Below are positions 36,835-46,151 of a stretch of DNA of 64,000 bases, one piece after another. The DNA comes from Ustilaginoidea virens. Its lineage: Eukaryota; Ascomycota; Sordariomycetes; Hypocreales; Clavicipitaceae. The stretch lies in contig NC_057316.1 of the NCBI RefSeq assembly GCF_000687475.1, positions 62,001 to 126,000 on the forward strand, given 5' to 3'. Positions within the stretch are counted from its first letter, which is position 1. The number at the start of each line of letters is the position of its first letter. The translations under genes were made by a program, and so were the position numbers. The notes beneath the pieces were generated by a model, which searched no databases, had not been told where the DNA came from, and saw nothing but the letters and a program-made list of their open reading frames with translations.

Positions 36835-36959
36835 CTGATTAGTGGTGATAACCACCACTTATAGGATTATATCCCGCAAAGAATGGTGCATTATAGATTA
36901 GTAAGATTACTCTCGAAGAGACGATTTCTATTGCAAATCGTGCTAATTAGGAAGGCATA

Positions 36960-37185
36960 TAATTTATTCCGTTGAACGGTTATACTGCTAACTAATTGGA
37001 AGAACGATGTAGACTTTTTCCACCTTTGTCTATTACGAAGGAAGAAAATATACTGACTATTACGATCTTTGAAAATACCCTTAGTATATATAGGAGGCGG
37101 CTGACCTATTCTGTTAAACGGTTACCTGCTTACTATAGGAGGCAAATAACCCATTCTGTTGAATGGTTATATTGCTAATTAACCC
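36960..37185 (+). repeat. Leader repeat of CopE, three copies
   Basis: Copies at about 36960-36995, 37091-37133 and 37135-37183 share ATTC(C/T)GTTGAACGGTTA-like cores, with a small CCGTT/AACGG hairpin in the first. A run of 12 C follows at 37259-37270. All lie between the LTR and gag. Confidence 0.65.
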
Positions 37186-37299
37186 CTTCTCTTCTTTCTT
37201 TTTACCCTTACGGATAGGAGCCCCTTTTGGATTGAATATTGCACTTTTTGCAATATATCCCCCCCCCCCCTTTATCTCTTAAACCCTCCTCTTAATACT

Positions 37300-40200
37300 A
37301 TAGTACGATCACGATTATTAATATTATAACCGGCACTGCCCGAAAGGTTATAGCGATTTGCCCTCTTACTCGATGACAATTGGGCTACTGCGATAGAGCC
37401 AATTACCCCTAATGCCACTATTGTGGCATTATATAACCGCCTGGCCTTTTTGATCTATACCTATGAGAAGGATTGTATTATTAATGACGACCTATAGGAA
37501 CTATTCTACGAAGATTATAGTGAATGAGATGAATAACTATTTAACTGCGTTAATCCTCTATTCCTACGCGAATTCCGTATATACCTATAGGATTACGGCG
37601 TGTATATCGGAGCATTAGGCTCTATTATAATACCTACCTTAATAGAATGCCTTTAATAATAATAGAACCCTAAATGGCCTTAAGAAGAGATCGACTGTTA
37701 GCTAGGCCGTAAGATATTCTGGTTACGACTCAACCCTTATAGGGAAGCATTAGTACCTATCGGCAATTTCGACTAGGAAGTTATAGGCTTATAGAATTTA
37801 TTACGAGCATTTACTATATTATAATAACCTATTATCCCCCCTTCTATATCGAAGAAGCCTTATGCCCCTATTAAAGAAGAAAGGGGCTGGTCCTAATAAC
37901 CAAAAGGGAAGACGCCTATTTATAATAGGCCGCTATTCGAAATAGGGGAAAGCTCCCGCTATTAATAATATGTAATAACCGAAGATTATAGCCCGACCGA
38001 TTAAATACTATACCTTAGGGGTTATACCCCTAGCTAGGCTAGCCGAGGCGGCTATATTAATGCCCCTTGAGGTTATAGTATACCCAATAAAGCTCGGGTT
38101 ATAGGCCCCGATGATATGCTTCCTTCTATAGAAGACCTTGATAATGATACCTTCCGAGCCAATGCCGCTAATGCCGCCCGTAATACTAGATATTGGGCCT
38201 AAATGCCTTATCCGATAATGCTAAAAATAGGCACGGCACCTGGCCCTTCCCGTTAATATCGGCCTACTTAGGCCGATGAACGGACCGTTTTAACGGGAGG
38301 ACTGGTAAACCTAGACCGACCCGGGTTATAGGATAACCTAGCTAGAGCTCCCGCTAGCTTACCGTAAGGCTACCGATAAGCTGTTTTAGAATACCCTTTG
38401 GAATACCCTTAAGAAGACTATACCTAAAAAGCCTATGTAGAGGCCGGGTTTAGCTAAGAAGATTATTTCCGAACCGGGTTTGATGATATATCGAAGAAGA
38501 TATCTGACCTCTTATGTAGCTATTGTATAGAGGATAGATATAGCGGCAAAATAGACGACTTTATTATACTAAAAGTTATCTCTTTTAAGAGTAAGTGCCG
38601 CCTACTAGGATTACCCGATAATATATTCGCCAGAGCCTTCTAAATCATGCTAATCGGCGATGCTAAGATATATTACTTTAATAATATCGAACGCATTTAT
38701 AATACCCTTACTTTTGACAATATAGTCTATAAAGTTAAGAACTATTTTGAAAATGAAAGTATAGAGCAATTCTATTTATACCGTTAGAATAGAATAATAC
38801 TCTAATTAACTATCGTAAAATATCCCAATAAGTTAAAGCTAGAATGCCTTAATATCCTATTAGAAGAACTTTAATGCCTATATTATAGTCTTTTTCCCCC
38901 CTTTATAGCTGATATAGAGCTTCACCGATAAGTCCTTAATACTGTAAGGGATACCCCTAAGTGTAGCCAAGCTATATATCGTTATGCTTTTATATTCGAA
39001 GGTCTCGCTGCTGACCTATGGCAATCCCTTTCTATTTACGAGTTAATTTATATAAATTAATAGCATTATTTCCTTCAACAACAATATTACAATACTGATG
39101 ATGTTATTGATGATAATGTGGCATTATTCACAGACCGTAGATATAGTTAATCTAACGATTGGCACTAATGCCCTTAATGCCGATTCGGCTTATAACAGTA
39201 GTATTAGCGGTAATAATAGAATCGCGCTTTTCTAACTAGGCCCTATTAAAGAAAATGCTTCATTTGCAATAAAATAGGATATTAGTTATCTAACTACTCT
39301 ACTAAAGAGTAATAAGAATTAAAGGAGCGATAGATGAAGAACCGATCCTACTGTACTGCCCCTGATGATAAGAAATTCCGTATTTTCTTATAAGAATACG
39401 AAAAGCTTGGGCCCTAAGGCCTTAAAGAAGAAGATATAGAGGCTGACCTTAACGATATTATTGGTAATATCGAAGTAATAATAGCAGGGGATATATAATA
39501 GGATGCAGAAAATGCTACTATACTGCAAATCATAGCTACTTAGTATTTCTAAGCCCTTACGCAAGTAAAACCATTATTATCTATTGAGATATTATAGGCC
39601 CTATAAGATAAATTATGCCGATATGCCTTTTTATAAATTGACCCCTTTTGAATGCCCTTACCGAACTATAATTCTGCCTTTCTAGAAGAAGAATGCTATA
39701 GCGACCATACCTTTTGCGGAATCTTACTGGATACTGGCGCCTCCGGCCTATTAATAGTAGGCCTGGGTTAAGTAAAGGCACTAATAAGATTAATGAAGAC
39801 CCTAACCATCGAGACAACTAATAAGAAGCATACGGTGAATTTTAGCGTAGGCTCTGCTATCTTTTCCGGTATATTAAATATTCCGACGATATTCGGTAAT
39901 ATCCCCTTCTATATTTTTAATAGCAGTACCCCCTTCCTTTATTCTATCACAGATATGGATAGGATAGGCGTAAAGCTTGATAATATTGATAACCTATTAA
40001 TCTAAGGGGATACTAAGGTCCCTATTATTAGGAAATGGGGATATCTATAGTGGACTCTTAATGCCACGGATACTGCAGCCTTCTATCTATTATCGTAGGA
40101 AATCCATTAGCTATATCGTCGATTTGGGCACCTCTCTATCAATAGGCTTACCAAATTGCTTCAATAGGCTGGTTATAATGATATTGACTGCAATATTATC

Positions 40201-43092
40201 GAAAGTATCACCTATATATGCCATTAATGCTAGATAAACGTAAAGGCATTTAGCCGATTTAAATTCATCTTAAAAGATAACTGCTAATTTAACTATAAGA
40301 TAATCGTAGATATCCTTTATATTAATAATCGGCCGGTATTACATATTGTAGATGCCGCAATAAGCTTCTAGGCAGCTAGGTTCCTTAATCCATAAAGACA
40401 GAAGGCCCGAGATATTTAGAATGCCCTTAAGGAATGCTGGATTAATACTTACCTTAGCCTACTAGATTGGATAGTTTATAATGCTGGACCTAACTTCGCC
40501 TCTGCTGAATTTTGCTATAATGCCTGGCTTTTATCTATTAATGTGGATAAAATTCCTATAGAAGCCCATAATAATATTGGCAAAGTCGAGAGATATTACG
40601 CCCTATTACGCCGAGCCTATACTATTATTAATAACGAAGTAGGCGACCTAATAATAAAGGAATAGAAATTATAGTTTGCTGTAAAGGCTGTTAACGATTC
40701 CGCTAGACCTAACGGTTTAGTGCCTACATTATTAGTCTTTGGAGTATATCCTCGATTTACAGATAATTTACCCCCTAGTTTATTAGTATTATAATGCGCT
40801 TTAATGTTACGAAAGGCTACTGATGAAGCTAGGAAATGCCTCGCTAAGCGATAAGTTTATAATGCCCTCGCCTAATGGAACGGCCTAGATACGCGGCCTA
40901 TCTACCGACTACCCCTATAGTCAGATATATAGGTATAGAGAGAAAAAGGTAGATAGCATAGGTTGTACCGGCTAATCAGCCTCGATAGTGAGACCTGTAT
41001 CGTATAGATGCTATATAGCCCGGTTAAGTTCCGGTCTACGGTCGTTAAGCTATATAACTACGACCCCGATTGTGATATTAATCCCGGTACGGACGATCCT
41101 GAAGATATTATTTATGCCGAAGGCCCGGCCCGCCCCGGCAGGCTAGAAGTCAGGGTACCGGCTGCACCCGCACCTCTAGCCGTGATAATACCTATAGCCG
41201 CGATATTACCGTTACTGGCAGCCGCGACGTTATCGTCGCCAGCTATTAGCTCTGGTTAAGTTAGGCTAGTATCACTATTACTACCGCTAGTATATATAAT
41301 ATCCGATGTTATGATTAATGAGGACTAAGAAGAGGCTTTCGTTAATACTATTGCTTCTAATACCGTTATCGATGCCTTTTTCCTGACCGCAAAAGAGTAA
41401 GCCAACCTATAGCTTACTAGTTAATTACGCCGGGAAGGGAAGATAATAACCCTAGGAGCCCCCTTCGAATAGTCTGACTATATAGAGGTAGAAGCGTTAT
41501 AGGCCTGTAATATATTCCGATTTGTTACCTTTAATATTGGTAAATATGGAGCCTAATGTCTGTTTAACTTATGTATGGTACGAGAGATTAAGGGTAAAGG
41601 TATGGATATGCCCTATGAGAAATCACGACTCATTATATAAGGCCATAGTGATGATGAAAAGCAATTGATATTAATTTAGTCCCCTATAATCTAATAGGCT
41701 AGTCAATAGTTACTTATATTATTAGCCCTATCACTATAACGCTCTTACGGCTTATTCCTCTGGATACGTGATATTATATAGGCTTACGTATAGTTATCTA
41801 CCACCCTTAATAGATCGATCATCGCTAAGTTACCTAAGCAAATAGCTTACTAATACCCTGATAATACTATTATAGAGGTGGTGAAGCCACTATACGGAAT
41901 AGCTGAGGCAGGCACCTACTGGTGGGCGATATACTTCCGGCACTATTGCGAGAAGTTGGGTATAACTATATCGACCTATGACCCCTGTTTGCTAATATTT
42001 ATTGGCGATACTGACCGCACTAGTAATACTGACTATACTGACGTTCCCGACTGTATTGGCGATACCGACCGTACTGGCGATACTATAGGATTCGGTATCG
42101 TAGGTATGCAGACTGATGATACCCTCGGCCTAAGTGATGATGCCTTCTTCTAACGGGAAGAATTGGAGCTTACTAAGGCAGGCTTTAACGCTAAGCCTAA
42201 GACGAAGCTATTACCAACCGTGCCCCTGATATTTAACGGATGCATACTAACGGCTACTTCCGATGGCATAATGATGTTATGCCAGAAAGGTTAAAGTAAG
42301 AAGATCGCGATTATTGATAAGAATGCGCCTATAGTATAGCGTAATTATGTCGAATAATGCGCTCGCGGCGCTTATGTGGCTATGGTCTGCCAGCCTGAGG
42401 CGTCTTTTGACCTATCTATCGCAGCATAATACTAGCAACCTGACCCTAAGGATATCGCGAGATTGAATAAGCGCCTTTAATGGCAATACGATAACCAGGA
42501 TCGTGGCTTGCGGTATATCAATCTGGCCCTTACTATAGCTAAACTTTTTGTATTTATTAACGGATCCTTTGCTAACAATAAAGATTTGAGCTCCTAGATT
42601 GGCTATATAATTGTGCTAGGGAATAAAGAGGATAACCCTATAGATAACGCCTTCCTACTGACCGGTAATATCGTTACTTATAGCTCTACAAAAAGTAAGC
42701 GTATAATACGCAGCGCACTCGCTTCGGAGCTATATAGTATAGTACAAGGGGTCGATATCGCATATACAATAGGTACGACCCTCAATATAATTACTAGCAG
42801 GTTGGGACTACTAAAGATTCCTATGGTGGTATGCATAGATTCTTTTTCGCTATACGAATGCCTTATTAAGCTAGGCACTACGAAAGAGAAGAGGCTTATA
42901 ATAGATATTATGGCCTTGCGATAGTTATATGAGCGCTAGGAAATCTATGAGATTCGCTAGATTAACGGGAATGATAACCTCGCCGATGTAATGACTAAGG
43001 GAATGCTAAATAAAGCCCTTAAGACCTTCGTCGACCAAAATAGGGCTATTATACGTGTGGAAGGGTGGGTAAAGAGGCCGGTCAATATCTGA
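37300..43092 (+). pseudogene. CopE gag-pol polyprotein relic
   Basis: All domains lie in frame 1. Gag: LLDDNWATAIEPITPNATIV (37366 on), YGVYIGALGSIIIPTLIECL, RYSGKIDDF (38540). A damaged zinc knuckle lies near 39250. Protease LLDTGASGL at 39724 is intact. Integrase: IVYNAGPNF (40471), PIEAHNNIGKVERYY (40555). RT: VKPLYGIAEAGTYWW (41881) and the catalytic GMQTDDT (42103-42123), where Q-T replaces the usual Y-x before DD. RNase H: SALASELYSIVQGVD (42712) and VCIDSFSLYECL. It ends VEGWVKRPVNI with TGA at 43090-43092. Many stops interrupt gag and integrase. The start ATG is not identifiable. Confidence 0.87.
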
Positions 43093-43356
43093 CTGCGTTT
43101 GGAAGGTATTGGTGATATTATGGGTGGCAAGTGTGTGGATTTTCCTATGTTCAATATTGTGTGCAATACTGTCCCTTTTCTGCCCTTTTGTTTTGGCTGC
43201 GATATTCAATATACCGGCTGTACGGTATAATGCTGCGGCGCGATAACGTTATCGGCGGCACAACCTGCCGAGACCGCGCCGCACTTTTCTTTCTATATGT
43301 GCGCCTTATATCCTAGCGATTCCGATGTTTGCTTCTATAAAAAGAAAAGCTGCCAG

Positions 43357-43695
43357 TATCGGAATCGCTGTCGTAAGGTGCCCAATTAGGCATATTGCGA
43401 CGGATGTGCCGCGCACACCTGATGCGCACGATGTGGCTACTTTGGCCCCTTTTGCCCCTTTACCCCTGAGCCCGGTAGGGCATGCGGGCAGCCCGGCCCG
43501 ACTGCGCCGATGCACGTGACCACGGCACGCACAAAAAGGCCATATCGTGTAATTACCCTCTTTTGCTTCCTTTCTTTCCTTTTAGATAGATAGTTATTAG
43601 TAAAGTCAATAAATCCTTTACTTGGTGACCTCACGGTATATGATACCACGCGCGCGACCCTACGTACAACTGGGTACCCCGAGTTTATATCAACA
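43357..43695 (+). repeat. CopE 3' LTR
   Basis: 339 bp, gap-free against the 5' LTR; it starts TATCGG for TGTCGG. Differences are mostly transitions, for example CATATTGCG for CACATTGCG. Confidence 0.92.
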
Positions 43696-43729
43696 TATAC
43701 AACTCTTATTAATTGTATATATTAAAATC
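43696..43729. other. 34-bp spacer between CopE and CopH
   Basis: Holds the right TATAC duplication of CopE and the left flank (GTATA) of CopH. With the left flank of CopE it would form a CAATTAAT/ATTAATTG inverted repeat before CopE inserted. Confidence 0.6.
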
Positions 43730-43909
43730 TTATAGTAGCCTACTAGGCTGCTGGCCTTATGCCCTACTGGCCTACTAACCTTCTGGCCCTTATACCGCCT
43801 CTTAGACTTATAGTAGTATTACCTTAGGCCTTTGCCTTTTACCTTAAGGATTTTCAGTGGATTATTTACTGTATATCAAGTAAGGTAGGCCTTGTTGAAA
43901 AAGGTATGG

Positions 43910-44095
43910 CATTGCTAAATTAGCGTGGTTGCCTACTAGCGTGGTGGCGGCCTACTAGCGTGGTGTGGCATTGCTAAATTAGCGTGGTGGCCTACTAGCG
44001 TGGTGGCTAGTCCACTAGTGTGGTGGTTAGTTACTAGCGTGGTGGCTAGTTACTAGTGCGGTGACTAGTTACTAGTGCGGTGGTTAGGGTGGTTG
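43910..44095 (+). repeat. 19-bp minisatellite of the CopH LTR
   Basis: Repeats of CTAGCGTGGTGGCTAGT(TA)-type units in tandem. The same array appears in both CopM LTRs (minus orientation, about 45690-45830 and 50215-50350) and in the CopH 3' LTR (63480-63655). Confidence 0.85.
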
Positions 44096-44395
44096 AAAAG
44101 GCCGGATATAGTGGGGCTGCTGACGTATCATATACGTGGCATAGTGAGCATTACGGGGAGCTATCTTACTGGCTACCCTGAATGCCTGGGCCCACCCCTC
44201 CTTCGTGTATATATAGGATAGCTTTCCCCCTTCTTTCTAGATAGTTGAAGGGTAGCACAATCGAGTCTGTTAATGCACTATATGCCTCTTAACTTCTTAC
44301 CTTCCCTGCGTTTTCTAGTTATCTTATATTTGCCTTGCCTTTACACTTGCCTTGCTTTATAGCACTTGTATAGTCTTAGGACTTGGTGAAAAATC

Positions 44396-44595
44396 TAGTA
44401 TTATACTAAGATTAGTTCACAGGTCGCAGACAGTCTTATGCCATCTAGCTAGCTAGTAAGGCTCTGCTTTTATAGTGACCTTGAGAATTGCAATATAGTA
44501 TTATACTAAGATTAGTTCACAGGTCGCAGACAGTCTCGTGCTATCTAGCTAGCTAATAAGGCTCTGCTTTTATAGTGACCTTAAGAATTACAATA
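44396..44595 (+). repeat. 100-bp perfect-length tandem duplication at the LTR end
   Basis: Copies at 44396-44495 and 44496-44595 both start TAGTATTATACTAAG and end CAATA. The second copy ends exactly at the primer site. CopM LTRs carry only one copy. Confidence 0.9.
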
Positions 44596-44610
44596 GGTTA
44601 TAAGCCCGGG
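44596..44610 (+). promoter_or_regulatory. CopH primer-binding site (initiator tRNA-Met anticodon arm)
   Basis: GGTTATAAGCCCGGG directly after the 5' LTR. It equals the CopM site GGTTATGAGCCCGGG apart from one G-to-A change. Confidence 0.75.
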
Positions 44611-44699
44611 TTTTTACTTCTTTGTTTTTACCCTACCTTTTTTGTGTTTACCCCTTAGTCTCTTTTGCTTATTAATACTACTAATATAGCTTATCCTTT

Positions 44700-45110
44700 G
44701 GTACCTTTGGCTTACCCTTATCACCTTCGGCTTACCTATTATCACCTTAGCTTACCCTTTATTACCTACGGTATTACCCTGCGGCAATCAACGGCATACC
44801 TAATAGCAACTTACGGCGTAACCTCACGGCACTTTTAGCGTAACCTTACGTTATTTTCGGCGTAACCTACGGCACCTACAGATTTTATAGTGTGATTTCT
44901 ACCACACTATACCACTGTATAACACCTTTACACCTAGTGCATGATACCTACTGCACTATACGGCACCTGTTATACTCTCCCACTTATAGCACCTTTGGTA
45001 CGGTACTTACGGCACCTTTTATATTACGGCACCTATAGCATTCACGGCACCCACGGCACCTACGGCACTTACGGCACCTTTATATTACGGCACTATATAA
45101 GCACCTAAAA
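44700..45110 (+). repeat. CopH leader micro-repeats (TACGGCACC)
   Basis: The untranslated leader repeats TACGGCACC and related ACGGCACTT/GGCGTAACC words many times, most densely at 44995-45090. The CopM leader has the same feature on the minus strand. Confidence 0.75.
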
Positions 45111-45295
45111 TACCAACGCTATAATACGGACTTACACAACGCCTTCAGCATCTGTGCCTTTATACTGAGACCTACCGCTATATTCTGCGGTTACCTTTTA
45201 TAGTAGGCTACTAGCCACTATATTTACTGGCTATCTAGCTAGTTATTCGACTATTTTGCTAGCTATTCAGCTAGTTATTCCTCTGTGTTTACAAC

Positions 45296-46030
45296 TATTG
45301 CAATTCTCAAGGTCACTATAAAAGCAGAGCCTTACTAGCTAGCTAGATAGCACAAGACTGTCTGCGACCTGTGAACTAATCTTAGTATAAATACTAGATT
45401 TTTCACCAAGTCCTAAGACTATACAAGTGCTATAAAGCAAGGCAAGTGTAAAGGCAAGGCAAATATGAGATAACCAGAAACGCAGGGAAGGTGGAAGTTA
45501 AGAGGCATGTAGTGCATTAATAGACTCGATTGTGCTACCCTTCTACTATCTAGAAAGAAGGGGAAAAGCTATCCTATATATACACGAAGGAGGGGTGGGC
45601 CCAGGCATCCAAGGTAGCCAGTAAGAAAGCTCCCCGTAATGCTCGCTTTGCCACGTATATAATACGTCAGCAGCCCCACTATATCCAGCCTTTCCAACCA
45701 CCCTAACCACCGCACTAGTAACTAGTCACCATACTAGTAACTAGCCACCACGCTAGTGACTACCCACCACACTAGTGGACTAGCCACCACACTAGTAGGC
45801 CGCCACCACACTAGTAGGCCCACCACGCTAATTTAGCAATGCCACACCTTTTTAGCAAGGCCTACCTTACTTGATATACAGTAAATAATCCACTGAAAAT
45901 CCTTAAGGTAAAAGGCAAAGGCCTAAGGTAATACTACCATAAGTCCAAGAGGCGGTATAAGGACTAGAAGGTCAGTAAGCCAGTAGGGCATTAGGCCAGC
46001 AGCCTAGTAGGCTACTATAGGATTTTAACA
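45296..46030 (-). repeat. CopM 3' LTR
   Basis: 735 bp, ends TATTGCAATTC and GATTTTAACA on the plus strand, with the 19-bp minisatellite inside. Confidence 0.95.
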
Positions 46031-46038
46031 CCCCCTCT
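46031..46038 (-). promoter_or_regulatory. CopM polypurine tract
   Basis: AGAGGGGG on the sense strand, adjoining the 3' LTR, 113 bp downstream of the stop codon. Confidence 0.85.
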
Positions 46039-46151
46039 GATTAGCTACTGTAGTAGCAAGCTAATCGTATAAAGGATAGGGAAAGAAAATGCAGTAAAAA
46101 ATGCTAAGGAAAAACATAAGAAAAACCTTAGTAAAAGTAAGTTAGTATAAG

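Larger units (their letters stand above)
36496..43695 (+). mobile_element. CopE: full-length fungal copia-type retrotransposon, RIP-inactivated
   Basis: 7,200 bp with 339-bp LTRs (36496-36834, 43357-43695) and target duplication TATAC (36491-36495, 43696-43700). The order protease, integrase, RT, RNase H is copia-like. It belongs to a lineage distinct from Cop1/CopH, recognised by LYGIAEAG, QTDDT and LASELY motifs. Confidence 0.94.
43730..44595 (+). repeat. CopH 5' LTR
   Basis: 866 bp from TATTAAAATC (TGTTAAAATCC in relatives) to CAATA. A TATA-like GTGTATATATAGG lies at 44205-44217. It is longer than the 735-bp CopM LTR partly because of a 100-bp duplication at its end. Confidence 0.9.

Noticed and set aside
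43910..44095. CRISPR-like array
   Set aside because: Units are contiguous or nearly so with no unique spacers, within an LTR of a eukaryotic element.
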